Positions 10,302-20,453 are shown, counted from the first letter of the stretch. The stretch: DNA of 64,000 bases from Anderseniella sp. (GCA_028289645.1 JANQOK010000013.1:496001-560000), one strand, 5' to 3'. Notes: generated by a model not told the origin, from the sequence alone. Translations and numbers: made by a program.

Positions 10302-11051
10302 ATGACAAGCTCTATTCCCACGGCAGCCGTTTTGCTGATCGGTGACGAAATCCTGTCCGGGCGCACCAAGGATGCCAATCTGGGTTACATTGCCGATTAT
10401 CTCACGGTGGTGGGCATCGACCTGAAGGAGGCCCGCGTGGTGTCGGACGAGGAAGCCGATATCGTGGCGGCGCTGAACGCGCTGCGGGCTCGTTACACCT
10501 ACGTTTTTACAACGGGCGGCATTGGTCCAACACACGACGACATAACCGCAGACTGTGTTGCCGCCGCCTTCGGTGTTGCAATCGATCATCACCCCGAGGC
10601 ATTGCGGATATTGCGGGAGCACTGGGCCGGTCGCGGTATCGAGGAAAACGAAGCCCGCCTGCGCATGGCGCGGATACCCGATTCTGCTGAACTGATTCCC
10701 AATCCGGTCTCGAAGGCACCTGGTTTTCACATCGGCAATGTGTTCGTGATGGCAGGTGTGCCGAAGATCATGCAGGCCATGCTCGACGCGGTGGCGCCGA
10801 AGCTCACCGGCGGCGCGGTGATGCTGTCGCGGACCGTGCCGCTTGATCTTGGCGAAGGTGATGTGGCCGCCAGGTTGAAGGAGATACAGGCTGCGCACCA
10901 TGGCGTGATGATCGGTTCGTACCCATATGAGCGCGATGGCCGGTTTGCCACCAACATTGTCGTACGCTCGCGCGATGAAGCGGCGGTGACCGCGGCGGCC
11001 GCCGAGGTGGAGCGGTTGCCCGAGGAACTGGGAGGCAAATCAGCGAGTTAG
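10302..11051 (+). CDS. CinA-type molybdopterin-binding-domain protein
   Basis: TAAVLLIGDEILSGRTKDANLGYIADYLTVVGIDLKEARVVSDE; FTTGGIGPTHDDITADCVAAAFG. Confidence 0.92.
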   Translation: MTSSIPTAAVLLIGDEILSGRTKDANLGYIADYLTVVGIDLKEARVVSDEEADIVAALNALRARYTYVFTTGGIGPTHDDITADCVAAAFGVAIDHHPEALRILREHWAGRGIEENEARLRMARIPDSAELIPNPVSKAPGFHIGNVFVMAGVPKIMQAMLDAVAPKLTGGAVMLSRTVPLDLGEGDVAARLKEIQAAHHGVMIGSYPYERDGRFATNIVVRSRDEAAVTAAAAEVERLPEELGGKSAS

Positions 11052-11118
11052 ACCGAGGTCTTGGCTTCGGTTGCGGTTGCGACCTGACAGCCGTTGCCAG
11101 TTACGTGGAAATCCGCCA

Positions 11119-11138
11119 TATTGAATGCTCATTCAATA
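11119..11138. promoter_or_regulatory. Perfect inverted repeat TATTGAATG-CT-CATTCAATA, candidate operator
   Basis: 9-2-9 perfect palindrome ending 13 nt before the aminotransferase ATG at 11152. Confidence 0.6.
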
Positions 11139-11151
11139 TAAAGGTGCCGCA

Positions 11152-12552
11152 ATGCTGAACCCACTGCACAACCAGTATGACCACGAACAGTTGTGGGCGC
11201 TGGATCGTGATCATTTCCTGCATCCCTGGACGCATTTTGACAGCTTCAAGAAGGAAGGCTCGCTGGTGCTTGCCAAGGGCGAGGGCTGTCACGTCACCGA
11301 CACGGAGGGCAAGCAGTATTTTGACGGTATCGGCGGCATGTGGTGCGTCAACGTCGGTTATGGCCGCGATGAGCTGGCACAGACCATGGCCGAACAGGCC
11401 AGCCAGCTGGCCTATTCAAACACATTTGTCGATGTCTCCAACGCGCCGGCAGCCATGTTGTCGGGCAAGCTGGCGTCAATGGCACCGGGATCACTGAACC
11501 GGGTAATGTATTCGCTGACCGGTTCGGCCGCCAACGAGGGGGCCATCCGGATTGCGCAGTACTATCACGGCCGCAAGGGCCGCAAGTCCCGCAAGCACAT
11601 CATCAGCCGCAAGAACTCCTACCACGGCTCAACGGTGCTGACGGCTTCCGTCGGTTTGCGCGACGGCGACCGCCAGGACGAATTCCAGTACCTGACCAGC
11701 TTCATCCATCACCTGTCAGCGCCATATTATTACCGCGGCGGTGAAGGCATGAGCGAAGCCGAGTTTACCGATTTCCTGGTGCAGGAATTCAGGGACAAGA
11801 TTGCTGAACTGGGCCCCGACAACATCTCCTGCTTCATTGCCGAGCCGATCCAGGCATCGGGCGGTGTCGTGCCGCCACCTCCGGGGTACCTGAAACGCAT
11901 GATCGAGGTGTGCCACGAGCACGATATCCTGTTCATCGCCGATGAGGTCGTCACCGCCTTCGGGCGCATTGGCCACATTTTTGCGTCATGGGATGAGTTC
12001 GGCATCCAGCCGGACATGATTGTGTGCGCAAAGGGCATCACCTCGGGCTATTTCCCCATGGGCGCGACGCTCTATACCGACGAAATTCACGAAGTGATGT
12101 CGAGCGACAATCCCGACGGCTGGTTCGCTCACGGTTTCACCTGTGCCGGCCATCCGGTGGGCTGTGCCGTCGCGCTCAAGAATATCGAGATCATGGAACG
12201 TGAGGACATCTGCGGCAACGTTCGTGTGGTTGGAGATTATCTCGAAGCCCGTCTGCATGAACTGGCGGAGCTTCCCATTGTCGGCGATGTGCGCGGCAAG
12301 CGCATGATGATGTGTGTTGAATATGTTGCCGACAAGCAGACCAAGGCGCATATCCCGCATGAGGTGAATATCTCCAAGCGAATTTCCAATCTGTGCGAGA
12401 CGCGCGGTCTTCTGGTGCGTCCCATGGGCCATCTCGACGTGATGTCACCACCGCTTACCATGACCCGCGATGATGCCGACTTCCTGGTTGAAACCATCCG
12501 TGGTGCTGTTGTCGAGGTTACCGATGAACTGGTCAGGGAAGGTGTGATTTAA
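11152..12552 (+). CDS. Class III (omega) aminotransferase, PLP-dependent
   Basis: YFDGIGGMWCVNVGYGRDELA; ILFIADEVVTAFGRIGHIFASWDEFGIQPDMIVCAKGITSGYFPMGA. Confidence 0.92.
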   Translation: MLNPLHNQYDHEQLWALDRDHFLHPWTHFDSFKKEGSLVLAKGEGCHVTDTEGKQYFDGIGGMWCVNVGYGRDELAQTMAEQASQLAYSNTFVDVSNAPAAMLSGKLASMAPGSLNRVMYSLTGSAANEGAIRIAQYYHGRKGRKSRKHIISRKNSYHGSTVLTASVGLRDGDRQDEFQYLTSFIHHLSAPYYYRGGEGMSEAEFTDFLVQEFRDKIAELGPDNISCFIAEPIQASGGVVPPPPGYLKRMIEVCHEHDILFIADEVVTAFGRIGHIFASWDEFGIQPDMIVCAKGITSGYFPMGATLYTDEIHEVMSSDNPDGWFAHGFTCAGHPVGCAVALKNIEIMEREDICGNVRVVGDYLEARLHELAELPIVGDVRGKRMMMCVEYVADKQTKAHIPHEVNISKRISNLCETRGLLVRPMGHLDVMSPPLTMTRDDADFLVETIRGAVVEVTDELVREGVI

Positions 12553-13775
12553 GACTGAAGTCTGACCGCATCCTTCAGTGCCGTCGACATGTTTCCCTGA
12601 CCGGCAATTTCGACCCGTTCAAGATCAAGCCATCGGCTCATGGTGTGAAGGGAAGGCGTGATGGCTTCGGATACGGCTCCAGGGGCCATACCGTCTTCGT
12701 GCCAGGCCGCGTTGATGCGCAACGTGCCGGCCTGCCGGTCCGCCTTCATGCACAGCCTGCCTGCCAGCTGTTCGCCGATCAGCACCGGCAGCACGTAGTA
12801 TCCGAACTGGCGCTTGGGCGCAGGTGTGTAGATTTCTATGCGATAGCGGAAATCGAACAGCCGCTCGGCGCGGTCGCGGTTCCAGACCAGCGGATCGAAC
12901 GGCGACAACACGGTGGCGTGCTCAAATGAACGGGCCGACTTGGCCTGGTGCCAGATGTAACCGGGCTTGCTCCAGCCCTTCACCTCCACCATGTGAAGTT
13001 CGCCGCTTTCTACCAGTTCGGCGACCGCCTGGCGGGCGTCGGCTACGGGCAGGCGAAAATAATCCCTGATGTCTGTTTCGGTCGATATACCCAGCGCTCG
13101 GGCTGAGTGGCGCGCCAGCTCGCGAATGGCATCTGCCCGCTCGGGTGTGGCTGCAGTGTGGGTGTCATCAGGCAATACCCGTTCAGGAACGTCATACAGG
13201 CGTTCAAACCCTTCCCGGCTGGCTGTCGTCACATCTCCGGTCCAGAACAGGTATTCCAATGCAGTCTTGTTATCGTTCCAGCCCCACCATTCGCCGGAAC
13301 GCACGGCCGGCTGGCCGAAATCGCGCGGGCGCAGCGGGCCTTCGGCACGGACCCTGGCAAGGGTCTGTTCGATCACTTGCGATTTCTCGCGGGCAAACTC
13401 CACCAGGCCCTTGTAAATGCCGGTTCCGTTGCGGGCATCGTCCATGCGCCAGCGCAGCAGTGGCTGGTAGCGGTACGGCAGCAGCGATGCCTCATGCGCC
13501 CAATATTCGAAACAGCGGCGGTTTTTGGCGGCCAGCGTATGCCTGTCCAGAATCTGCTTGTCGTAGCTGCCGAGCCGCGAGAACAAGGGCAGGTAATGGG
13601 ATCGCGACAGCACGTTCACGCTGTCGATCTGCAACAGGTTCAACCTGTCTATGACCTTTGACAGGCTCTGCCACCGGGTGGCCTTGCCGGGGCCGGGCTG
13701 GGCGCCTGAAAAACCCTGCGCGGTCAGGGCCAGGCGGCGGGCGGATTTAAGACTGATGCGTTGCGGCCTGGTCAT
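12549..13775 (-). CDS. Winged-helix DNA-binding protein, YcaQ-like DNA glycosylase family
   Basis: LLQIDSVNVLSRSHYLPLFSRLGSYDKQILD...RRCFEYWAHEASLLPY; FDPLVWNRDRAERLFDFRYRIEIYTPAPKRQFGYYVLPVLIG. Confidence 0.88.
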   Translation of the reverse strand: MTRPQRISLKSARRLALTAQGFSGAQPGPGKATRWQSLSKVIDRLNLLQIDSVNVLSRSHYLPLFSRLGSYDKQILDRHTLAAKNRRCFEYWAHEASLLPYRYQPLLRWRMDDARNGTGIYKGLVEFAREKSQVIEQTLARVRAEGPLRPRDFGQPAVRSGEWWGWNDNKTALEYLFWTGDVTTASREGFERLYDVPERVLPDDTHTAATPERADAIRELARHSARALGISTETDIRDYFRLPVADARQAVAELVESGELHMVEVKGWSKPGYIWHQAKSARSFEHATVLSPFDPLVWNRDRAERLFDFRYRIEIYTPAPKRQFGYYVLPVLIGEQLAGRLCMKADRQAGTLRINAAWHEDGMAPGAVSEAITPSLHTMSRWLDLERVEIAGQGNMSTALKDAVRLQS

Positions 13776-13788
13776 TGTTGGAAGGACT

Positions 13789-14547
13789 CTAGATACAGCG
13801 ACCGCCGTCGACTTCCATGCAAACGCCGGTGATGAAGGTGCTTTCATCCGATGCGAAGAACAGGGCTGCGTTGGCCATGTCGAGCGGGGTGGAGAGTCGG
13901 CCCATGGGTACTGTGGAAACAAATGCGGAGCGCATTTCGTTGGTCACTTCGCCGCCCATGAAAGCGCCCAGCATTGGCGTTTCGCCGGCGACAGGGCACA
14001 ACGCATTGACGCGGATCTGGTCCGGTGCAAGCTCAACTGCCATTGCCTTGGTCATGGTGGTGACCGCACCTTTGGACGCGTTGTACCAGACCAGCCCCGG
14101 GCGCGGGCGCAGGGCGGCAGTCGAAGCTGTGTTGATGATCGATCCTGATCCCTGATTGCGCATCACCGGCACGACAGCCCTGGTCGCCAGGAAGATTGAT
14201 TTCACATTGACATCGAAAATCCGCTGAAACGTCTGTTCATCCACATCCAGCATAGGCTGGTTGGTTTGCGGCATGCCGGCATTGTTGATCATCACGTCAA
14301 TGGTGTTGAACTGCTCCACCGTTGAATCGACCAGGTTCTGGAAGTAGCCGCTGTCGGTGACATCGCAATGGGTGTAGACACAGGGCGTGCCCTTGCCGGA
14401 GATCTCCCGTGCAAGAGCTTCGCCGGCTTCGTCGTTTATGTCGGCGATCACGGTGTTTGCCCCTTCGTCGGCAAACCTCCGGATCATGCCTTCGCCGAAG
14501 CCGGAGGCGCCACCGGTGACAATCACGGTCTTGCTCTTCATTCTCAT
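13789..14547 (-). CDS. SDR family oxidoreductase
   Basis: VIVTGGASGFGEGM; NNAGMP; YNASKGA. Confidence 0.9.
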   Translation of the reverse strand: MRMKSKTVIVTGGASGFGEGMIRRFADEGANTVIADINDEAGEALAREISGKGTPCVYTHCDVTDSGYFQNLVDSTVEQFNTIDVMINNAGMPQTNQPMLDVDEQTFQRIFDVNVKSIFLATRAVVPVMRNQGSGSIINTASTAALRPRPGLVWYNASKGAVTTMTKAMAVELAPDQIRVNALCPVAGETPMLGAFMGGEVTNEMRSAFVSTVPMGRLSTPLDMANAALFFASDESTFITGVCMEVDGGRCI

Positions 14548-15029
14548 GTGAGTGGTTTCTCCATTGTTACGACATGTTCTTCGAATCCGAACCGGCCATA
14601 GAGCTCGCGTGCGACGGCGTTTTTTGCCAGCACGCCGATACGAAGCCAGCGCGCGTCGGCTGCCCGCGCCAGCGCTTCAGCATCGTGCAGCAAGGCCTTG
14701 CCGATACCCTGGCCGCGGGCAGATTTCGCGATCACGATCTCGCTCACATAAGCATAGTCGAAACGCTGCTCGTCAGCTTCCTCATTGGGCACCCTGGTCA
14801 TGACTGCGCAATACCCCACGGGCCTGCCGCCGAGCCATGCAAACCGGATATGACCTGCGTAATCCCTGCAATCCTTCTTTATGCCGTCTACATACCATCC
14901 CGCGATCTCTTCCGGCGGGATCATGCGATCATAATAGCTAGTTTCGTAGCCTTGCAGCTCGCGTATCAGCTGGATCAGCTGAGCTTCATTTTCGTCCCTG
15001 TAGTCGCGGATTTCGAGAGCGTCCGACAT
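14544..15029 (-). CDS. GNAT family N-acetyltransferase
   Basis: VSEIVIAKSARGQGIGKALLHDAEALARAADARWLRIGVLAKNAVARELYGRFGF. Confidence 0.88.
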   Translation of the reverse strand: MSDALEIRDYRDENEAQLIQLIRELQGYETSYYDRMIPPEEIAGWYVDGIKKDCRDYAGHIRFAWLGGRPVGYCAVMTRVPNEEADEQRFDYAYVSEIVIAKSARGQGIGKALLHDAEALARAADARWLRIGVLAKNAVARELYGRFGFEEHVVTMEKPLT

Positions 15030-15213
15030 GGTCAATGTTAACTTACCATTCACTGTAAAATTCAATTCAAATTGTATTCTTTGGCCGGCAATGAGACACT
15101 GTGTTCAGCGTTCAGTCCAGCATTGAAAGATGTTCGAGACGACTTCGCTTAGCTGATCGTCCTTTCTGAGGGGTAAGGGCAGTCCCGCTGACGAGACAAG
15201 CGGAGTACGCATG

Positions 15214-15247
15214 ACGGCAGCGTTGGTTGAGGGGCCAACGCTGCCGT
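15214..15247 (-). terminator. Strong hairpin downstream of the zinc-finger gene, no U tract
   Basis: 13-bp perfect stem ACGGCAGCGTTGG / CCAACGCTGCCGT, 8-nt loop, 26 bp past the stop of the minus-strand gene at 15274. Confidence 0.5.
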
Positions 15248-15273
15248 TGCCATTTCAGCTACCAGATGCCGAA

Positions 15274-15510
15274 CTAGTCGACGAAAACAGCTTCCAGCGG
15301 TCTGGCTTCGTCCGGTTTCAGGGCGCTTGAGTACCGATACAGGGTCGAGCAGTAGGGGCAGACAATCTCACTGTCGTCTCCCATGTCCAGAAACACGTGC
15401 GGGTGGTCGAACGGCGGTTTGGCGCCGGTACACTGGAACTTGCGGGTGCCGATTTCTATGACGGCAACGCCCATGTCGTTGTGAAACTTCGGTGTATCTG
15501 TGCTCGCCAT
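15274..15510 (-). CDS. Small zinc-finger domain protein (NDUFS6-like)
   Basis: 78 aa; FQCTGAKPPFDHPHVFLDMGDDSEIVCPYCSTLYRYS. Confidence 0.88.
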   Translation of the reverse strand: MASTDTPKFHNDMGVAVIEIGTRKFQCTGAKPPFDHPHVFLDMGDDSEIVCPYCSTLYRYSSALKPDEARPLEAVFVD

Positions 15511-15652
15511 GTATCTGCCTGCCTCAAAGTTTGCGCAGTGCGCGGAATTTCTTGTGTTGATGGAACTGCGTTTGGTTATAGCTGTTGCAGCGGCGATAGC
15601 ATAAATTAGGGGGTGCGGCCAAGCCCGTAACGCCAACCGGAGCCAGAACACT

Positions 15653-16405
15653 TTGCCCAGTTTCCTGTCAGATAACGTCAATATAGCCTATGAGGTGCAC
15701 GGGGAAGGTGAACCTATTTTGCTGATTCACGGATTTGCCTCCAACATCCGGATCAACTGGCAGTCCACCGGCTGGATCGACCTGCTGGCCAAGGCGGGCC
15801 GGCAGGTCATCGCCATTGACAATCGCGGGCATGGCAACAGCGACAAGCCGCATGACCCGGTCCGCTACACCTCACCTGAGATGGCCCGGGACTCGAGCAG
15901 GCTGATTGACCATCTCGGCCACGAGAGCGTCGACGTGATGGGTTATTCCATGGGAGCCCGTCTCTCCGCGATGCTGGGCATTCATCACAGCGAGCAGGTG
16001 CGTTCCCTCGTGCTTGGCGGTCTGGCCGGCAACATGATCAGCGGCGTTATCGGAGCGGAGGAAATTGTTGCCGCCCTGCAGGCCTCGTCGCTGGCCGAGG
16101 CGCGTGGTATCCAGGGCAAGGCGTTCAGGGCCTTCGCCGAACAGACGGGCTCGGATCTGGAAGCCCTGGCGGCCTGCATGGCGTCACAGAGGACACTGAT
16201 CAGCGAAGATGAACTGGCACAGATCAGGGTGCCCACACTGGTCGTGGCGGGTGACGAGGACGAACTCGCAGGCTCGGTAAACACGCTGGTCGAGGCGATC
16301 CCGTTTGCCGAAGGCATCGTGTTACAGGGCAAGGACCACATGAAGGCCGTCGGCGACAAGACTTACAAGCTTTCGGTGTTGGATTTTCTGGACAGGCGGC
16401 CATGA
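15653..16405 (+). CDS. Alpha/beta hydrolase
   Basis: LLIHGFASNIRINW, IDNRGHGNSDKP, VMGYSMGARLSAML. Confidence 0.9.
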   Translation: MPSFLSDNVNIAYEVHGEGEPILLIHGFASNIRINWQSTGWIDLLAKAGRQVIAIDNRGHGNSDKPHDPVRYTSPEMARDSSRLIDHLGHESVDVMGYSMGARLSAMLGIHHSEQVRSLVLGGLAGNMISGVIGAEEIVAALQASSLAEARGIQGKAFRAFAEQTGSDLEALAACMASQRTLISEDELAQIRVPTLVVAGDEDELAGSVNTLVEAIPFAEGIVLQGKDHMKAVGDKTYKLSVLDFLDRRP

Positions 16406-17283
16406 CATCAACTGAGCGGCTGGAGTTCACCGGCTCTGAGGGCAACCGGCTGGTGGCGGACAGGTATGGCGCGGACAGTCCGCGCGGACTGGTGCTGCTG
16501 GCGCACGGGGGCGGACAGACCAGGCATTCGTGGGGCGGAACGGCCCGCGCATTGGCGGCCGAGGGCATCACGGCAGTCACCATGGACCAGCGCGGTCATG
16601 GCGACAGCGACTGGGTTGAAAGCTCGGCTTATGACTTTCATGCGTTCGCCAGTGACATGGCCTGTGCGGCACGGCAGTTAAAGGAAACGACCGGTTTCAG
16701 GCCGGCCATTGTCGGGGCATCTCTTGGTGGGCTGGCAGGGCTGTTTGCTGCTGGAAGCGAGAATTGCAAGGACGCACTGGCTGCACTGGTGCTGGTGGAC
16801 ATCACGCCAAAAATGAAGGTGGACGGGGTTCGCCGCATCATCGGCTTCATGTCGGAACACTCGCAACAAGGGTTTGCCAGCGTTGAAGAGGCTGCCGATG
16901 CCATATCCGCCTATCTTCCGCACCGGCCACGGCCGTCTGACCTTTCCGGCCTGTCAAAGAATCTGAGGCAGGGCGATGATGGCAGGCTGCGCTGGCACTG
17001 GGACCCGAAATTCATTTCATCGCGCGCCGACGCCGACAAACACGCCGGAGAGGTGGAGGCTGCGGGGTTTGAAGCCGCAAAGCGGTTGAAAATTCCGGTT
17101 TTGCTGGTGCGTGGGCGCGAGAGCGAACTGGTCGGCGAAAACGAGGTTGCAGCCTTCATCGAGGCGGTCCCGCATGCTAAGTTCACTGACATTGCCGGTG
17201 CGCGCCACATGGTTGCAGGCGATCGCAACGATGTGTTCACTGATGCCTTGCTGCAATTTTTTGTTGGTCTGGCTTGGCGCTGA
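16402..17283 (+). CDS. Alpha/beta hydrolase
   Basis: LLAHGGGQTRHSWGGTARALA, MDQRGHGDSDW, IVGASLGGLAGL; 4-bp overlap with the upstream hydrolase. Confidence 0.9.
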   Translation: MTSTERLEFTGSEGNRLVADRYGADSPRGLVLLAHGGGQTRHSWGGTARALAAEGITAVTMDQRGHGDSDWVESSAYDFHAFASDMACAARQLKETTGFRPAIVGASLGGLAGLFAAGSENCKDALAALVLVDITPKMKVDGVRRIIGFMSEHSQQGFASVEEAADAISAYLPHRPRPSDLSGLSKNLRQGDDGRLRWHWDPKFISSRADADKHAGEVEAAGFEAAKRLKIPVLLVRGRESELVGENEVAAFIEAVPHAKFTDIAGARHMVAGDRNDVFTDALLQFFVGLAWR

Positions 17284-17363
17284 CATGTTTAGGTACTACA
17301 TAAAGTGATCAGCACCGGCTCGGCCATGATGCCTGAACGCGGTGAAACCGGAGGCTCAACAAG

Positions 17364-18197
17364 ATGCCAACACTGAAATCCAAATCTGCAAAACTGACGT
17401 CCGTGGACCCTGTCTGGACCCGGGTCCGCGAAGAGGCTGAAGCTGCAACCCGGGCCGACACCAGCCTGGGTGGCTTCCTGTTCACGTCGGTGCTGAACCC
17501 GTCAAGTTTCGAAGAAGCACTATGTCACCGGCTGGCCCAACGGCTCGGCAATGCGGACATCGGGGCTGAACTGATCGTTCAGGGGTTTGAAGATGCGCTT
17601 GATGCGGACCCGGATATCGGGGCTGCGGCACGGGCTGATCTGCTTGCCGTCTTCGATCGCGATCCAGCGTGCGACCGTTACATTGAGCCGTTGCTGTACT
17701 TCAAGGGGTTTCAGGCACTGCAGACCTACCGGATGGCGCACAGGCTGTTCAAGATGGGCCGCAAGGACTTCGCCTATTACCTGCAGAGCCGGTCATCGAT
17801 GATTTTTGGGACCGACCTGCATCCAACGTCGCAGATCGGCCGCGGCATCATGATCGACCACGCCCATTCCATTGTCATCGGAGCGACCGCCGTGGTTGAG
17901 GACAATGTCTCGATATTGCACTCGGTGACGCTTGGAGGCACCGGCAAGACTGATGGTGACCGGCATCCCAAGGTACGCCATGGCTGCCTGATCGGAGCGG
18001 GTGCATCCATTCTCGGCAATATCGAAGTGGGCCATTGTTCGCGGGTCGCGGCAGGTTCGGTCGTGTTGCATGACGTGCCTCCGAACCGCACCGTTGCCGG
18101 CGTGCCGGCAAAGGTTGTCGGCTACGCCGGTTGTGAAGAGCCGGCACGCCGGATGGATCACAGCATCACGGTTGCCGAGACCGGAAAGTCTGATTAA
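17364..18197 (+). CDS. cysE: Serine O-acetyltransferase
   Basis: SRSSMIFGTDLHPTSQIGRGIMIDHAHSIVIGATAVVEDNVSILHSVTLGGTGK; AGVPAKVVG. Confidence 0.95.
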   Translation: MPTLKSKSAKLTSVDPVWTRVREEAEAATRADTSLGGFLFTSVLNPSSFEEALCHRLAQRLGNADIGAELIVQGFEDALDADPDIGAAARADLLAVFDRDPACDRYIEPLLYFKGFQALQTYRMAHRLFKMGRKDFAYYLQSRSSMIFGTDLHPTSQIGRGIMIDHAHSIVIGATAVVEDNVSILHSVTLGGTGKTDGDRHPKVRHGCLIGAGASILGNIEVGHCSRVAAGSVVLHDVPPNRTVAGVPAKVVGYAGCEEPARRMDHSITVAETGKSD

Positions 18198-18241
18198 AAA
18201 CTTTCCGACTTCACTGTTTGGGGTTGTTCGACAGGTGTGAA

Positions 18242-18294
18242 CACGGTTAAACCGTGAGATAACACCGAGGGTGCCGCATGACTGCATGCGGCAC
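18242..18294. repeat. Two adjacent perfect inverted repeats in the cysE-DUF3126 spacer
   Basis: CACGGTT-A-AACCGTG (18242-18256) and GTGCCGCATG-ACTG-CATGCGGCAC (18271-18294). Confidence 0.7.
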
Positions 18295-18335
18295 ATCTGC
18301 GGTGCGCTTTCGCAATGATGCTTCAAGAGGCCAAC

Positions 18336-18548
18336 ATGACACCTGACGAGATTTCAAAGCTGACACGGTTCCTGCAGAAAACCTTCGGTCAGCCTTCAGT
18401 TCATGTGCGAAAGCGTCCACAAAAGGACGATTCCGGCGAAGTCTATATTGGCGATGAATTCATCGGGGTGATTTATCGCGACGATGAAGATCCGGATGAC
18501 CTGTCATACAACTTCCAGATGGCAATTCTGGAATTCGATCTGGATTAG
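18336..18548 (+). CDS. DUF3126 family protein
   Basis: 70 aa acidic protein MTPDEISKLTRFLQKTFGQPSVHVRKRPQKDDSGEVYIGDEFIGVIYRDDEDPDDLSYNFQMAILEFDLD. Confidence 0.85.
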   Translation: MTPDEISKLTRFLQKTFGQPSVHVRKRPQKDDSGEVYIGDEFIGVIYRDDEDPDDLSYNFQMAILEFDLD

Positions 18549-18571
18549 GTAGATCCCGTTTCCGATCCGCT

Positions 18572-19312
18572 CTATCCCGGCTGAATTGTCCTGAACATGT
18601 TTGCCAGCGCCAGGCGGACATTGCGTTCAATCTGTGCCCAGTTTTCCAGATGGTTGCGGGAAAACCTGATCCTGAGCTTCATGTCATTGGCAAGAGCCAA
18701 GGTGCGTTCGCACAGGATCGGGCCGAGAACCGAGGGCTTGCGGTCGCAGCGGTGCACAATATGCCGGCCCTCCACCGTTGCCACATACAGGGTCAGGTCC
18801 GAATAGGGTGACGTTTCCTTGAACTTGTAGCGCAGCAGGTTGCCGTCAACCTGCTCCGGTTCTCCGTCAAAGTACACCGGGTAGATTTCCCCATAGCGTT
18901 CGACTGGTGTCAGTTCGTCCGTGCCGGAAGTCTCAAAGGTCAGGATTATCCAGTCGTTGAATTCCCGTGAGGTAGCCGGCAGCCGCGGGACACTGCCGGG
19001 CTGATAAGGCCAGGGCAGCAACAGGTCCAGTTTTACGATGTTGCCGAGTGTACGGCGATTGACCCGTGTTACCAGCCGCGTCGGTGCGACCAGCTCGGCG
19101 CTGTCGAAACGGTAGCGCGCCAGAACCGGCGGCGCATCGGGATTGGAGACCTGTTGCGGGGTCGCAAAAAGAAGGTCACGGTCTGCCAGAAACAGCCAGG
19201 CGATGATGAAACTGCCGGCCACGACAACCAGTCCGAAGAATATGGCCACCATCTTGCCGATGGACCGTTCCTGCGGCCCGTGGCTGTACCCACTGCTTCT
19301 GCGCCAGTTCAT
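18572..19312 (-). CDS. Hypothetical membrane-anchored protein
   Basis: Single N-terminal TM (MVAIFFGLVVVAGSFIIAWLFLA) and a long soluble region. Confidence 0.75.
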   Translation of the reverse strand: MNWRRSSGYSHGPQERSIGKMVAIFFGLVVVAGSFIIAWLFLADRDLLFATPQQVSNPDAPPVLARYRFDSAELVAPTRLVTRVNRRTLGNIVKLDLLLPWPYQPGSVPRLPATSREFNDWIILTFETSGTDELTPVERYGEIYPVYFDGEPEQVDGNLLRYKFKETSPYSDLTLYVATVEGRHIVHRCDRKPSVLGPILCERTLALANDMKLRIRFSRNHLENWAQIERNVRLALANMFRTIQPG

Positions 19313-19561
19313 GGGGCTCCTTTGTACATTGGCCTGAGCAATCCCTGGCCTCGGTTGAACAGGCCACTCTCCATTGGTTTCCGGTACCGTTCCCGCACGG
19401 AAGTTTTTCCGGGAGCAGGCTCACCTCACCGGTTTGGTATGCCTGTTGCAAGCCATCAGTGCAAGCACGATGAGACTGCCAGAAAAACTGAGCATTTTTC
19501 ATGAAAACAGCAGTTTTTGGGACTTCTCGTGCGGGATGTACTTATTTGGGGATGTGCCACG

Positions 19562-19885
19562 ATGACATATGATACATTTCTGGTCGTGATGGCCTTCGGG
19601 CTAACCGGTGCGGGGCTGGTGCATTCTGGATGGTTGTGGATGGGCCATTCCAGGCCATCGTTTGCAAACCTGCTTGAAGGTGGGTCCGCCCTGTCGATGC
19701 CGTTCCGGGTGATTGGCGTCATGCTGGCGGCGCCGCTGTTACTGGCCGGCAGCGCCGCACGCATGATGGATCATGGCTGGCGGTATGCAGGGGTGATGCT
19801 CGTTGGTTTAATCCTGTCCGGGGTGTGGTGCTTCATGAACGGGATCGTGCTAGTTGTCAGCCTGGGTTCTTTGATGACGATCTAA
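19562..19885 (+). CDS. Hypothetical integral membrane protein
   Basis: 107 aa with three hydrophobic segments; ATG at 19562. Confidence 0.7.
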   Translation: MTYDTFLVVMAFGLTGAGLVHSGWLWMGHSRPSFANLLEGGSALSMPFRVIGVMLAAPLLLAGSAARMMDHGWRYAGVMLVGLILSGVWCFMNGIVLVVSLGSLMTI

Positions 19886-19913
19886 TCGGGCAAGAGGCGC
19901 ACGCGCACATTCC

Positions 19914-20453
19914 ATGAGCATTTATGAATTTGAAGGCAATCGGCCGCAACTACCACACCCTGATCCCTGTTATGTCGCCCCTACGGCTACCTTGCTGGGC
20001 AAGGTGCGCCTGGAACGGCTTGCAAGTGTCTGGTTCGGTGCCGTTCTGCGTGGCGACAACGAACTGATCACGCTCGGCGAGGAAACCAACGTGCAGGACA
20101 ACTGCGTGTTGCATACCGATCCGGGATTTCCGCTGGTCCTGGGACGCGGTGTCACCGTTGGCCACCTGGCTATGCTGCACGGCTGCACTGTCGGCGACAA
20201 TTCACTTATCGGCATGGGCGCAACCGTCATGAACGGTGCCGTTGTTGGCCGCAACTGCATCGTCGGTGCCCATGCCCTGATCGGGGAAGGCAAGACGATC
20301 GATGACAATTCCCTGGTGCTCGGCGCGCCGGGGCGGGTTGTGAAATCTCTGGACGCCAAGGCTGAAGCCGGTCTCAGGGCCGCCGCTGCGGCCTACGTGG
20401 ACAAGGTCCATCGCTATGCACGCGACAATGGACTGAAACTGGTGGAAGACTAG
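19914..20453 (+). CDS. Gamma carbonic anhydrase family protein
   Basis: [31 protein letters not shown]...[33 protein letters not shown] hexapeptide repeats. Confidence 0.94.
   Translation: MSIYEFEGNRPQLPHPDPCYVAPTATLLGKVRLERLASVWFGAVLRGDNELITLGEETNVQDNCVLHTDPGFPLVLGRGVTVGHLAMLHGCTVGDNSLIGMGATVMNGAVVGRNCIVGAHALIGEGKTIDDNSLVLGAPGRVVKSLDAKAEAGLRAAAAAYVDKVHRYARDNGLKLVED

Noticed and set aside
15160-15215. CTGACGA core suggesting a hammerhead ribozyme
   Set aside because: No GAAA box after a stem II and no closing stem I/III arrangement; only the CUGANGA heptamer matches
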